From contig DASVCS010000141.1 of the NCBI GenBank assembly GCA_036381495.1, forward strand, positions 1-64,000: a stretch of 64,000 nucleotides of DNA. The letters are read 5' to 3'. This DNA comes from DASVCS01 sp036381495. GTDB lineage: Bacteria; Gemmatimonadota; Gemmatimonadetes; Longimicrobiales; RSA9. The notes beneath the pieces are model-generated. The model was given only the letters and a program-made list of their open reading frames with translations. It searched no databases and was not told the origin of the DNA. Below, in pieces: positions 45,950 to 54,806 of the stretch (position 1 is the stretch's first letter; each line of letters starts with the position of its first letter). The translations under genes were made by a program, and so were the position numbers.

Positions 45950-47737
45950 ATGATGGGTCGGACCGTAGGTGATTTCCTGGTGGAGCGGCTCCGCGACTGG
46001 GGCGTCCGGCGGATCTTCGGCTACCCGGGCGACGGGATCAACGGGATCCTGGGGGCGCTGGACCGCGCGGGGAACCAGCCGGAGTTCATCCTGGCGCGGC
46101 ACGAGGAGATGGCCGCGTTCATGGCGTGCGGCCACGCCAAGTTCACCGGCGAGGTCGGCGTCTGCCTGGCAACATCGGGGCCGGGCGCGATCCATCTGCT
46201 GAACGGGCTCTACGACGCGATGATGGACCACCAGCCGGTGGTCGCGATCGTCGGGCAGTCGGCGCGCAGCGCGCTGGGCGGCAGCTTCCAGCAGGAGGTC
46301 GACCTGATCTCGCTGTACAAGGATGTGGCGCACCACTACGTGCACATGCTGACGGTCCCGGCGCAGCTCCCGGACCTGATCGACCGCGCGTTCCGCATCG
46401 CTCAGGCGGAGCACACGGTGACGTGCGTGATCGTGCCGAACGACATCCAGGGCGAGGACGCGGTCGAAGAGACGCCGCGCAAGCACGGTTTCGTCCCCGG
46501 CGGCCTGGGGTACGCACCGCCTCGCGTGCTGCCGCGGGACGAGGAGCTGCGCCGCGCCGCGGAGGTGCTGAACGCGGGGTCGAAGGTGGCGATCCTGGTC
46601 GGCCAGGGTGCGGCGGGCGCTGAGCCGGAGGTGATCGAGATCGCCGAGTTGCTCGGCGCCGGCGTGGCGAAGGCGCTGCTGGGCCGCGCGGTGCTCCCCG
46701 ATGACCTGCCGTTCGTCACGGGCGCGATCGGGCTGCTCGGCACCAAGCCGAGTTCCGACATGATGGCCGAGTGCGACACGCTGCTGATGATCGGCTCGAA
46801 CTTCCCGTACTTCGAGTTCCTCCCGAAGCCCGGCCAGGCGCGCGGCGTGCAGATCGACCGGGACGGCAAGTTCATCGGGTTCCGCTACCCGATGGAGGTG
46901 AACCTGGTCGGCGATGCGGCGGAGACGCTGCGGGCGCTGATTCCGAGGCTCGAGCGCAAGACCGACCGCGGGTGGCGCGAGAAGATCGAGGAGGGCGTCG
47001 CCGAGTGGTGGAAGGTGGTCGAGGCGCGGGCGCTGAGCGATGCCGAACCGCTGGACCCGCAGCGCGTCTTCTGGGAGCTGTCTCCGCGACTGCCGGACCG
47101 GTGCATCATCACCTCGGATTCCGGCTCGGCGGCCAACTGGTTCGCCCGGGACCTGAAGCTGCGCCAGGGGATGATGGCGTCGCTCTCGGGCAACCTGGCA
47201 ACCATGGGCCCCGGCGTGCCGTACGCGATCGCCGCGAAGTTCGCGCACCCCGACCGCGTCGTGCTGGCGCTCGTCGGCGATGGCGCGATGCAGATGAACG
47301 GGATCAACGAGCTGATCACGATCGCGCAGTACTGGCAGCGCTGGAGCGACCCGCGGCTCGTGGTCCTGGTCCTGCACAACAACGACCTGAACCAGGTGAC
47401 GTGGGAGCAGCGCGCGTTCGAGGGGGATCCCAAATTCGAGGCGTCGCAGACGCTGTACGACTTCCCGTACGCGCGCTACGCCGAACTCCTCGGCCTGCGC
47501 GCCGCGCGGGTCGAGAAGCCCGAGGAGGTGGCGGACGCGTGGGATCTGGTATTGAACGCGGACCGGCCGGCGGTGCTCGAAGCCATCACGGACCCCGATG
47601 TGCCGCCGCTGCCGCCGCACATCACCCTCGACCAGGCCCGGGCGTTCATGTTCGCGATGGTCAAGGGCGATCCGGACGCGATCAGCGTGATCCGCCGCAG
47701 CATCAGCGGCAAACTGAAGGAGATCCGACCGGGGTGA
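45950..47737 (+). CDS. thiamine diphosphate-dependent enzyme, pyruvate oxidase/acetolactate synthase-like
   Basis: A 595-residue ThDP enzyme. N-terminal pyrimidine-binding domain (about 1-170; FGYPGDGINGI and RHEEMAAFMA with the catalytic Glu), central domain (about 190-325), and C-terminal diphosphate domain (about 360-560) with the metal motif GDGAMQMNG ... NNDLNQVTWE. It is closest to the pyruvate-oxidase-like 'thiamine pyrophosphate-requiring' group rather than to a biosynthetic acetolactate synthase, and no regulatory subunit is adjacent. GGAGG precedes the double ATG. With the next gene it may convert lactate through pyruvate to acetate. Confidence 0.87.
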   Translation: MMGRTVGDFLVERLRDWGVRRIFGYPGDGINGILGALDRAGNQPEFILARHEEMAAFMACGHAKFTGEVGVCLATSGPGAIHLLNGLYDAMMDHQPVVAIVGQSARSALGGSFQQEVDLISLYKDVAHHYVHMLTVPAQLPDLIDRAFRIAQAEHTVTCVIVPNDIQGEDAVEETPRKHGFVPGGLGYAPPRVLPRDEELRRAAEVLNAGSKVAILVGQGAAGAEPEVIEIAELLGAGVAKALLGRAVLPDDLPFVTGAIGLLGTKPSSDMMAECDTLLMIGSNFPYFEFLPKPGQARGVQIDRDGKFIGFRYPMEVNLVGDAAETLRALIPRLERKTDRGWREKIEEGVAEWWKVVEARALSDAEPLDPQRVFWELSPRLPDRCIITSDSGSAANWFARDLKLRQGMMASLSGNLATMGPGVPYAIAAKFAHPDRVVLALVGDGAMQMNGINELITIAQYWQRWSDPRLVVLVLHNNDLNQVTWEQRAFEGDPKFEASQTLYDFPYARYAELLGLRAARVEKPEEVADAWDLVLNADRPAVLEAITDPDVPPLPPHITLDQARAFMFAMVKGDPDAISVIRRSISGKLKEIRPG

Positions 47738-47744
47738 GGGCGAG

Positions 47745-50700
47745 ATGAACCCGGGGTCCGAATCCGTTGCGACCCGGCCGGGCGGTTCGCGCCCCGAGCC
47801 CGACGCCTCGCGCGTGGATGCGGACGCGCTCGCGGCCGCGCTCCGCGATGCGCTGCGCGGCGAGGTCCGCTTCGATGCCGGGGACCGCGCGCTCTACTCG
47901 ACCGATTCGTCGAACTACCGACAGGTGCCGATCGGCGTGGTCATCCCGAAGGACACGGAAGACGTGGTCCGCACGGTGGCGATCGCGCGAGCGCACGGCG
48001 CGCCGGTCCTCCCGCGCGGCGGCGGCACCAGCCTCGCCGGGCAGTGCTGCAACGTCGCCGTCGTCATGGACTTCTCGAAGTACATGCACCGGCTGCTCGA
48101 ACTGGACCCGGCGGCGAAGCGCGCGCGCGTCGAACCGGGGATCGTACTCGATACCCTGCGCGACGCGGCGGAACGACACCACCTGACGTTCGGGCCGGAT
48201 CCCGCGACGCACAACCACTGCACGCTCGGCGGGATGATCGGCAACAACTCGTGCGGCGTGCACTCCGTCATGGCCGGACGCACCGCCGAGAACGTCGAGT
48301 CGCTCGAGGTGCTGACCTACGACGGACTGCGCCTCACCGTCGGCCCCACGAGCGACGAAGAGCTGGACCGCATCATCGGCGAAGGCGGCCGCCGCGGCGA
48401 GATCTACGCGCGACTCCGCGCGCTGCGCGACCGCTACGCGCCGCTCATCCGCGCGCGCTACCCCCGCATCCCGCGCCGCGTCTCCGGCTACAACCTGGAC
48501 GAACTGCTCCCCGAGAACGGGTTCCACGTGGCTCGCGCGCTCGTCGGCTCGGAGGGGACCTGCGTCACCATCCTCGACGCAACGCTCCGCCTGGTCGACA
48601 GCCCGCCCGGCCGCGCGCTCCTCGTGCTCGGTTATCCCGACATCTACTCCGCCGGCGACCACGTGCCCGACATCCTCGCACAGGGACCGATCGGGCTGGA
48701 AGGAATCGACGACGTCCTCGTCGACGACATGAAGAAGAAGGGGCTGCACCCCCGCAACCTGAAGCTCCTCCCCGATGGCCGCGGCTGGCTCCTCGTCGAG
48801 TTCGGCGGCGCGGACCGCGCCGAGGCGAAAGCGAAGGCGCGCGCGCTGATGGACGGTCTGCGCCGCGTCGCGCAGCCGCCGTCGATGAAGCTGTTCGAGG
48901 ACCGCTCGGAGGAGAATCTGGTCTGGCAGATCCGCGAGTCGGGTCTGGGCGCCACGGCGCGTGTACCGGGCGAGCCGGATACCTGGGAAGGATGGGAGGA
49001 TTCGGCCGTGCCGCCGGAGCGTGTCGGCGAGTACCTGCGTGATTTCCGCAAGCTCCTCGACCGATACGACTACGCCTGCACCCTCTACGGACATCTCGGA
49101 CAGGGGTGTATCCACACGCGCATCGACTTCGACCTGGTCACGCGCGAGGGGATCGAGAAGTTCCGCGCGTTCCTCGACGATGCCTCGGACCTGGTGCTGC
49201 GCTACGGCGGCTCGCTCTCGGGCGAGCACGGCGATGGCCAGTCGCGCGCGGAGTTGCTCCCCAAGATGTTCGGCCCCGAGCTGGTCGAGGCGTTCGCGGA
49301 GTTCAAGGCGATCTGGGATCCCGAGGGCGGGATGAACCCGAACAAGGTGGTGCATCCGTACCGGATCACGGAGAACCTGCGGCTGGGGACGTCGTACCGG
49401 CCGCCGCAGTGGCCGACGCGTTTTCGTTACCCCGAGGACAACGGCAGCTTCGCCCGTGCGCAGCTCCGCTGCGTGGGCGTGGGCGAGTGTCGTCGCATGC
49501 ACGGCGGGACGATGTGTCCGAGCTACCGTGCGACGCTCGAGGAGATGCACTCGACGCGCGGCCGTGCGCGGCTCCTCTTCGAGATGCTGGAAGGCGACCC
49601 GCTCGGTGATGGGTGGGCCGACCCACACGTGAAGGAGGCGCTCGATCTCTGTCTGGCGTGCAAGGGTTGTCGGAGCGACTGTCCGGTCAACGTGGACATG
49701 GCGACGTACAAGGCCGAGTTCCTCTCGCACTACCACGAGCATCACCGGCGTCCGGTCACGGCATACAGCATGGGGCTGATCGACCGGTGGGCGCGGCTGG
49801 CGTCGCATGCGCCGACGCTGGTGAATCTGGTGACGCGGACGCCGGGTCTGCGGCGGGTGGCGAAGGTGGCGGCCGGGATCGCGCCGGCGCGGAGCATCCC
49901 GCCGTTCGCGGGGCAGACGTTCCGCCAGTGGTGGCGCCGGCGGGGCGCGGCGTCCGTGCCGGCGCAGGCGGCGCGGGGCGCGGGGGAGGCGGGAGGTGTC
50001 CGGCGCGCGGCGGATGGGGCGGCGAACTCGCCGGGCGCGAGCGAAGCCGGTGGCGCGACCGCGCCCGGCGGTGCGGCCACGTTCCGCGGCGCGCCCGGGC
50101 GTGGTCGCGGCGCCGTACCCGGAAGCGCCACCGCCGATGGCTCCGTGCGGACCGTACTGCTCTGGGCGGACACCTTCAACAACCACTTCCATCCCGAGAC
50201 GGCGATCGCGGCGGTCGAGGTGCTGGAGGCGGCGGGGTTCCGTGTCCAGGTCCCGTCCCGGCCGCTCTGCTGCGGGCGCCCGCTCTACGATTTCGGGATG
50301 CTCGACCGTGCTCGCCGGCGGCTGCGCCGGATCCTGCGGGCGCAGCGCTCGGCGATCCGTGCCGGCGTCCCGATGGTCGTGCTCGAGCCGAGCTGCGCCG
50401 CGGTCTTCCGCGACGAACTGGTCGGCTTCTTCCCCAACGATGAAGACGCCGTGCGGCTGAACCGCCAGACCTACCTGCTGAGCGAGTTCCTCGAGCGGTT
50501 CGCGCCGGATTTCCGGCCGCCGCCGCTGCGGCGCCGCGCAGTCGTGCACGGGCACTGCCATCAGAAGGCCGTTATGGGGTTCGTGGACGACGAGGCCGTG
50601 CTCGAACGCCTCGGCCTCGACTTCACGGTCCTCGATTCCGGCTGCTGCGGGATGGCGGGGTCGTTCGGCTTCGAGCGGGACAAATACGACGTCTCGATGA

Positions 50701-50888
50701 AGGTCGGCGAGCTGGTCCTGCTCCCCGCCGTCCGGGGGGCGCCGGAGGACGCGCTCATCGTGGCCGACGGCTTCAGTTGCCGGGAGCAGATCGAGCAGGG
50801 AGCCGGGCGCCACGCGCTGCACCTCGCGGAGGTGATCCGGCTGGCGCTGCGCGAGGGGGAGAGGACGGGGGGGTTGGGGGGCGCGTAG
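47745..50888 (+). CDS. FAD/Fe-S dehydrogenase fusion, D-lactate/glycolate dehydrogenase-like
   Basis: A 1047-residue cytosolic or membrane-associated flavoprotein. A PCMH-type FAD domain (about 45-290; LPRGGGTSLAGQ), an FAD-oxidase C-terminal domain (to about 545; SGEHGDGQSR, DPEGGMNPNKVV), a ferredoxin-like dicluster segment (about 580-660; CVGVGECRRMHGGTMCP and LCLACKGCRSDCPVN) and a CCG cysteine-rich domain (about 800-1030; PLCCGRPLYD and SGCCGMAGSFGFE). This order equals YdiJ-type D-lactate or D-2-hydroxyacid dehydrogenases. An unusual G/A/R-rich insert of about 60 residues lies between the dicluster and CCG parts. It starts 7 nt after the ThDP gene. Confidence 0.9.
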   Translation: MNPGSESVATRPGGSRPEPDASRVDADALAAALRDALRGEVRFDAGDRALYSTDSSNYRQVPIGVVIPKDTEDVVRTVAIARAHGAPVLPRGGGTSLAGQCCNVAVVMDFSKYMHRLLELDPAAKRARVEPGIVLDTLRDAAERHHLTFGPDPATHNHCTLGGMIGNNSCGVHSVMAGRTAENVESLEVLTYDGLRLTVGPTSDEELDRIIGEGGRRGEIYARLRALRDRYAPLIRARYPRIPRRVSGYNLDELLPENGFHVARALVGSEGTCVTILDATLRLVDSPPGRALLVLGYPDIYSAGDHVPDILAQGPIGLEGIDDVLVDDMKKKGLHPRNLKLLPDGRGWLLVEFGGADRAEAKAKARALMDGLRRVAQPPSMKLFEDRSEENLVWQIRESGLGATARVPGEPDTWEGWEDSAVPPERVGEYLRDFRKLLDRYDYACTLYGHLGQGCIHTRIDFDLVTREGIEKFRAFLDDASDLVLRYGGSLSGEHGDGQSRAELLPKMFGPELVEAFAEFKAIWDPEGGMNPNKVVHPYRITENLRLGTSYRPPQWPTRFRYPEDNGSFARAQLRCVGVGECRRMHGGTMCPSYRATLEEMHSTRGRARLLFEMLEGDPLGDGWADPHVKEALDLCLACKGCRSDCPVNVDMATYKAEFLSHYHEHHRRPVTAYSMGLIDRWARLASHAPTLVNLVTRTPGLRRVAKVAAGIAPARSIPPFAGQTFRQWWRRRGAASVPAQAARGAGEAGGVRRAADGAANSPGASEAGGATAPGGAATFRGAPGRGRGAVPGSATADGSVRTVLLWADTFNNHFHPETAIAAVEVLEAAGFRVQVPSRPLCCGRPLYDFGMLDRARRRLRRILRAQRSAIRAGVPMVVLEPSCAAVFRDELVGFFPNDEDAVRLNRQTYLLSEFLERFAPDFRPPPLRRRAVVHGHCHQKAVMGFVDDEAVLERLGLDFTVLDSGCCGMAGSFGFERDKYDVSMKVGELVLLPAVRGAPEDALIVADGFSCREQIEQGAGRHALHLAEVIRLALREGERTGGLGGA

Positions 50889-51087
50889 AGGCGGCGGGTA
50901 GCTGCGGCGGCACATCGGTCTGGGCTCCGGTCGCGCGACGTCACCGTCGGGCGCCGATGGACCGCGATCCCGGATCCGGGACGCCCGCGCGATCGCCCCC
51001 GTCGGGAAGGGGTCACGAACGGGTTGTGTTCCCTCCACCGTACGCGGGGCTCCCGACGGACCACGGGAGCCGCCGGACACCGCCGTG
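50889..51087. other. convergent intergenic region
   Basis: No gene or clear terminator is seen between the two converging units. Confidence 0.4.
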
Positions 51088-51519
51088 TCAGCGGGCCGTT
51101 TGTTGCGCCGCGAAGGTGAACGTCCTCGTCCGACTCCTCTCGATCAACCCCTCTGTGTGCGCTTCAACGAAGCTGACCTTGATGGCATCGAACTCGTCCG
51201 GCGTCAGCATCGGCCGAACGTACTCGGCTACCTCGCGGGCGATCCGGCGCTTCTCGGCCGTCGGGAGACCGCTGTAGGAATCGCGTTTCAATGCGATCGT
51301 CAGTTCCCGACTCCCATCTTCCGACGCGGCGGTGACATCGGCCGGCCCGTATTTCGCGATCACCTTCTCCGCGATCTCGAGCTGCGGGCGCGCGTGTGTC
51401 AGCCGGAACTCGGCATCGCCGCAGGCCGACGTCGCCGTGAGCAGCAGGATAACGGCGAGCGACCAGAACGAGACTCGGTCAGACCGGACCCGCGTTTCGT
51501 GCACGTATGCTTCCACCAT
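51088..51519 (-). CDS. small lipoprotein of unknown function
   Basis: A 143-residue protein starting after an excellent AGGAGAGA site. The leader is unusual (MVEAYVHETRVRSDR before the hydrophobic run) and ends at a lipobox TSAC near residue 33. The mature part is predominantly helical and charged, with repeated E/R pairs and no recognised domain. It is the last gene of the leftward sigma-peptide-propeller locus, 128 nt after its neighbour. Confidence 0.7.
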   Translation of the reverse strand: MVEAYVHETRVRSDRVSFWSLAVILLLTATSACGDAEFRLTHARPQLEIAEKVIAKYGPADVTAASEDGSRELTIALKRDSYSGLPTAEKRRIAREVAEYVRPMLTPDEFDAIKVSFVEAHTEGLIERSRTRTFTFAAQQTAR

Positions 51520-51647
51520 TCTCTCCTGTTCTTGCAGCGGCCGACAAGCACCAAGGGGGCTACGCCTCAAACTGACGAGGCATCGTGCCTGCGGTCAACC
51601 CGGACGCGACTCGACCCAGACTTGACTCATTCACTATGATCGCCGGC

Positions 51648-52733
51648 CTAGCGGAGCCGGCCGCACTCGCCGGCACCTCCTGTCGCCGGGTGCGGGAACC
51701 GGTACAACGCGTCCTCCGCCGCAACCAACAGCGTATCCGGCCGGATCCAGAGACTCCGTGGCCGGGTTTCGAGACCCGATAACCTCCAGGCGCTCCCGGG
51801 AGCAGGGCGGCCGTTCAGGATGGGGTAGCGGTATAACAACGCGGCCGTTGAGCCCGGAGCCACGTGACCCAGGATCCAAAGTGCGTTCTCGGCAAAAACC
51901 GCATCCGCGTGGATCGCTTCGATCCGGGGCGCCCGCCGCTCCCTCACCGTCACGTGGACCGTACACGTCGGGCACTCCTGCGTTCGCTCGTTCTCCAACA
52001 CCTGGATCTCGCCCCGAACTACGCGCCCCCGCAATTCTCTCGCGGTGTAGATGGCGTATTGCTTCGCGCTGTCCAGGTCCACCAGACGAGCCGGGTTATG
52101 GGTGTACGGCAGCAGGAGAAGCCATCGTCCGGAGCTGCGCAGTCGGGAAGCCGCATCGAGGAGCTGCTCGAAATCGTGGAGGAATAGTTCCTGAAAATCG
52201 CGCTCGACAGGCATCATGTACCCGCTGATCGTGCCGTCGGTCAGGTGACGTCCTGTGATCAGGAAGTTGTTCTGGTTCGTCGGCGCGTGGAGGAACGCGA
52301 TGTCGTTCACAATGGCGAGCGAACTCTCGTTCCCCATGAGGCCGAGCGCCCGGACCGGCATTGGCGGCTGGCCGGGTGTGTAGTGGAGCAGTTGAAGTTT
52401 CCCGTCAATGATCCGGAACAGCGTATCATCCCGGAGAACGTACGCATGGCCGCCGGTGGCAACCGTATCCCAATGGCTTCGCGACCACCGGAGCAAACCG
52501 GCATCCGTGCTCAGAAGTAGCTCGGTTCCTGCCGTGATGATCTGGTGCACGCGGGAGTGAACCGGGATGGATCCGTAGGGCTCTAGCGGTTCCGAGACCG
52601 TGCACACCGACTCGACCGCGTCTCCGCCGGTAAGCGTCACATCCGCGCCCGACGATGACGTATCCGCGGCACATCCGGTCGCCACGGCCGTCGATGCGCA
52701 GAACAGGATGCAGTTCTGTATCAGCGTCCTCAT
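51648..52733 (-). CDS. beta-rich lipoprotein of unknown function
   Basis: A 361-residue lipoprotein (lipobox ATGC, Cys21). The body is rich in short strands with recurring W/Y-x-L and G-D turns, suggesting a propeller, but no family repeat is clear. A CPTC motif occurs around two thirds of the way through (TQECPTCTVHV) and another Cys near each end. Its ATG overlaps the stop of the upstream propeller gene (ATGA), so the two products are made together and probably work together. Confidence 0.72.
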   Translation of the reverse strand: MRTLIQNCILFCASTAVATGCAADTSSSGADVTLTGGDAVESVCTVSEPLEPYGSIPVHSRVHQIITAGTELLLSTDAGLLRWSRSHWDTVATGGHAYVLRDDTLFRIIDGKLQLLHYTPGQPPMPVRALGLMGNESSLAIVNDIAFLHAPTNQNNFLITGRHLTDGTISGYMMPVERDFQELFLHDFEQLLDAASRLRSSGRWLLLLPYTHNPARLVDLDSAKQYAIYTARELRGRVVRGEIQVLENERTQECPTCTVHVTVRERRAPRIEAIHADAVFAENALWILGHVAPGSTAALLYRYPILNGRPAPGSAWRLSGLETRPRSLWIRPDTLLVAAEDALYRFPHPATGGAGECGRLR

Positions 52734-53848
52734 TGTCCGCCGGTCCAGCGCAGGATGTATACCTCCGGTGTCCCTCCTCTCTCGAGCGCCCCGATGGCGT
52801 AGCCGGTCCCTTGTTCCGCTGCGGCAAATACAAGAGGGCCAGGAAGCGGACTCAGGGTCCGACCCAAGAGAGTTCCGTCGGCCGCGATCTGGAAGAGGCG
52901 CTGTTCGTCTCCGTCTCCCTTCTGTTGCGTCAGGAGGTACGCCGTCCGGTTCGGTGCCCACAGCAACGCCATAGTTCCCGCGGGCTCGGGACCGGTGATG
53001 ACACGCCGCCGCACCCCACCGTCCTCGTTGACTTCGATCCGGCCACTCTCGATGGGAGGCGCCGGGTACGTAATGATATCCACCATGGTATTCATCGTGT
53101 CGTAGACGCCGATCACCGGGAGGTAGAGGTGGGCCACCCAGAGCTTGTCGCCCCGTCTCTGGATCCGGTACGATGGCGGTACATGCTGGGCTTGACCTTG
53201 CAGCGACCTCGCGCTTCCCGCCAACTCTTGGCCAAAGACCGTGACCTCGATATCGCCACCGGCCCCCTGATCAAGTCGGCGTGGGAAACGGAGCAAAGGC
53301 AGGTCTTGGAAAAGCGTGGTCGCCACGAAGTCGCCACCGACACTCACCATGTGGTTGGCCCCTTCCGCCTGTTGCGGCAAAGGCTGAGAGCCGACGATAC
53401 GACCGTTCGTGTCGAAATAGTCGATCCGCGCATTCCCGGTATTCAGGACCCAGATCGTGTCGCCCACCGCACCAATGGCCGTTGGCCCCTGCAACTCGCC
53501 CGGACCTCGGCCGGACTTGCCAAACGTACCTTCGTATCGTCCATCCGGCGCGTAACGGTATATCCGGGCGGCGCCGTAATCGACAATCCACACTCGCCCG
53601 TCAGCGATCGCGATGTCCATGGGCATCCAGAAGCCGCCGTCCGGTGGTGGCTCGAACTTTCCTGCGACCTCGAACCCGAACTGCGTCACCGCGAGGCTGT
53701 CCAGTCCCGCATCGGTTCGATTCGCCCACAGTGCATATCCGCCGATTCCAGCTAGAACTACAGCGGCCGAGGCCGCAACCACGAGCGCGCGGCGGCGGAT
53801 CCGTGCGGCCAACCCTGACTGTCCTCCCGCCCGGTATGGTTCGTCCAT
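52730..53848 (-). CDS. membrane-anchored six-bladed beta-propeller
   Basis: A 372-residue protein with an N-terminal membrane anchor or signal (LVVAASAAVVLAGIGGYALW, about 19-38) and an NHL-type propeller. Blade motifs include VWIVDYGAARIYRYAPDG, then the GKSGRGPGELQGP turn, and IWVLNTGNARIDYFDTNG. The ATG was chosen over one six codons upstream because AGGAG lies 7 nt before it. In Bacteroidota, propellers of this group sit beside small secreted cysteine-containing peptides (NVEALA type); the arrangement here is similar in outline. Confidence 0.82.
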   Translation of the reverse strand: MDEPYRAGGQSGLAARIRRRALVVAASAAVVLAGIGGYALWANRTDAGLDSLAVTQFGFEVAGKFEPPPDGGFWMPMDIAIADGRVWIVDYGAARIYRYAPDGRYEGTFGKSGRGPGELQGPTAIGAVGDTIWVLNTGNARIDYFDTNGRIVGSQPLPQQAEGANHMVSVGGDFVATTLFQDLPLLRFPRRLDQGAGGDIEVTVFGQELAGSARSLQGQAQHVPPSYRIQRRGDKLWVAHLYLPVIGVYDTMNTMVDIITYPAPPIESGRIEVNEDGGVRRRVITGPEPAGTMALLWAPNRTAYLLTQQKGDGDEQRLFQIAADGTLLGRTLSPLPGPLVFAAAEQGTGYAIGALERGGTPEVYILRWTGGQ

Positions 53849-53968
53849 GCGAACGCTCCTGTCCATTGCCAGAACACCCGTGTCGGCCCCCTGACGCAAG
53901 TCTGCGTGTCCGTTTCCGCCAGGGAGCCGTTCGCGGGTGGGTCGTCTACTGCCACGGCGATCCTATCG

Positions 53969-54178
53969 CTAAGCGAAGCAGGGCACCTCGTAAAGCACCG
54001 TACTGCACACCTTGCGGTAGAAGATCCAGAACTTCTCCTTGTAGCAGACCTCTGTGCCGGCGTAGCACGCCGCCTCAGCGGTCTGAATCCGCGGAGCCCC
54101 CTGCCCCTGCCACTCGACCGGCACGACGACGAGCGTGAACACGACCGCAGAAGCGGCGAGCCATCGGGTAATGCGCAT
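53969..54178 (-). CDS. small secreted four-cysteine peptide (A)
   Basis: A 69-residue precursor. An AAGGAGGAGAG site precedes the ATG. The signal sequence (MRITRWLAASAVVFTLVVV) is followed by a spacer that ends AEAA, a good signal peptidase I site. The mature part, about 33 residues, has cysteines spaced C-x6-C-x12-C-x8-C, with TEVC and EVPC motifs. The spacing and both motifs are identical in the neighbouring peptide. No homologue is recognised. It lies 53 nt after peptide B and 120 nt before the propeller gene. Confidence 0.78.
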   Translation of the reverse strand: MRITRWLAASAVVFTLVVVPVEWQGQGAPRIQTAEAACYAGTEVCYKEKFWIFYRKVCSTVLYEVPCFA

Positions 54179-54203
54179 TGCTCTCCTCCTTCACGATTGC
54201 GGT

Positions 54204-54213
54204 GACAATTGTC
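54204..54213. repeat. perfect 10-bp palindrome
   Basis: GACAATTGTC between the two peptide genes. It could be an operator or RNA-processing site, or chance. Confidence 0.25.
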
Positions 54214-54231
54214 CGGGCCGTTCTGGCTCGT

Positions 54232-54456
54232 CTACATCGCGCACGGGACCTCCACCTCGTGGGAAACGCAGAACTCCGCCGACCAACCCCCGATCTCGAC
54301 CCCCCAGCAGACCTCGGTCTCGATCTTGCACGCAGCCGCCTCGGCCGGTCGCACGCCCAGCAGGGATGTCATTCCCTCCTCTCCGGGTGACGGCACCAGC
54401 AGCAGCGCCGCGGAGAGGACGGGGATCCCCGCGAATTGGGAAAGCCGCATCTTCAT
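54232..54456 (-). CDS. small secreted four-cysteine peptide (B)
   Basis: A 74-residue precursor paralogous to peptide A. GGAGGAAGGAC precedes the ATG. The leader (SQFAGIPVLSAALLLVPS hydrophobic core) again ends in AEAAA before the first Cys, and the mature peptide again has C-x6-C-x12-C-x8-C with TEVC and EVPC. Residues between the cysteines differ strongly from peptide A (GGW rather than basic/aromatic), so the pair shares a scaffold with divergent loops. It is the first peptide gene after the sigma factor. Confidence 0.78.
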   Translation of the reverse strand: MKMRLSQFAGIPVLSAALLLVPSPGEEGMTSLLGVRPAEAAACKIETEVCWGVEIGGWSAEFCVSHEVEVPCAM

Positions 54457-54642
54457 GTCCTTCCTCCTTGTTTGAGAGGTGAAGTCGGGCCAACACCATC
54501 GCTGACCCACCCGCGAATCCGGCAATCCGATGCGATTGCATGACGTCGTTGCTGACCGAGCGTTCATTCTCACGCGGCCTACCGGGTGCGGAGCGCGCCA
54601 CCTTTCGATCCGGCCAAGGATTCCTCCCGCTTCCGGCGGTCC

Positions 54643-54670
54643 CATATAGAGAACCCGTAAGTGGCGTGAA
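54643..54670 (-). promoter_or_regulatory. candidate promoter of the peptide operon
   Basis: On the minus strand TTCACG (54670-54665), 16 bp, TATATG (54648-54643). An overlapping GGAGTTC could instead be an ECF-type -35. It would give a leader of about 180 nt. Confidence 0.4.
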
Positions 54671-54713
54671 CTCCCTACAAGGGCTCGCGCCTGGGGCTAG
54701 GGGATCGGTGCGC

Positions 54714-54733
54714 TGCTTCGGATTCCCGAAGCA
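54714..54733 (-). terminator. hairpin downstream of the sigma gene
   Basis: Perfect 8-bp stem TGCTTCGG/CCGAAGCA with ATTC loop, 74 nt past the sigma stop; no T-run. It may limit read-through from sigma into the peptide genes. Confidence 0.4.
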
Positions 54734-54806
54734 CCGAAGCGCGGCACAACGCTGTGGGATGCCGCTCCGAACCACGGGCGACCCGCTCGAATCACGCACG
54801 TCGGGG

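Larger units (their letters stand above)
54457..54806. other. intergenic region between sigma factor and peptide genes
   Basis: Contains, from right to left, a hairpin after the sigma gene, a promoter-like sequence and a 190-nt leader before the peptide B start. No gene is evident; a short GGGCTAGGGG stretch occurs at 54693-54703. Confidence 0.45.

Noticed and set aside
54204..54213. Operator controlling peptide A
   Set aside because: A single 10-bp palindrome without a second copy or matching promoter is too weak to claim; kept only as a low-confidence repeat.
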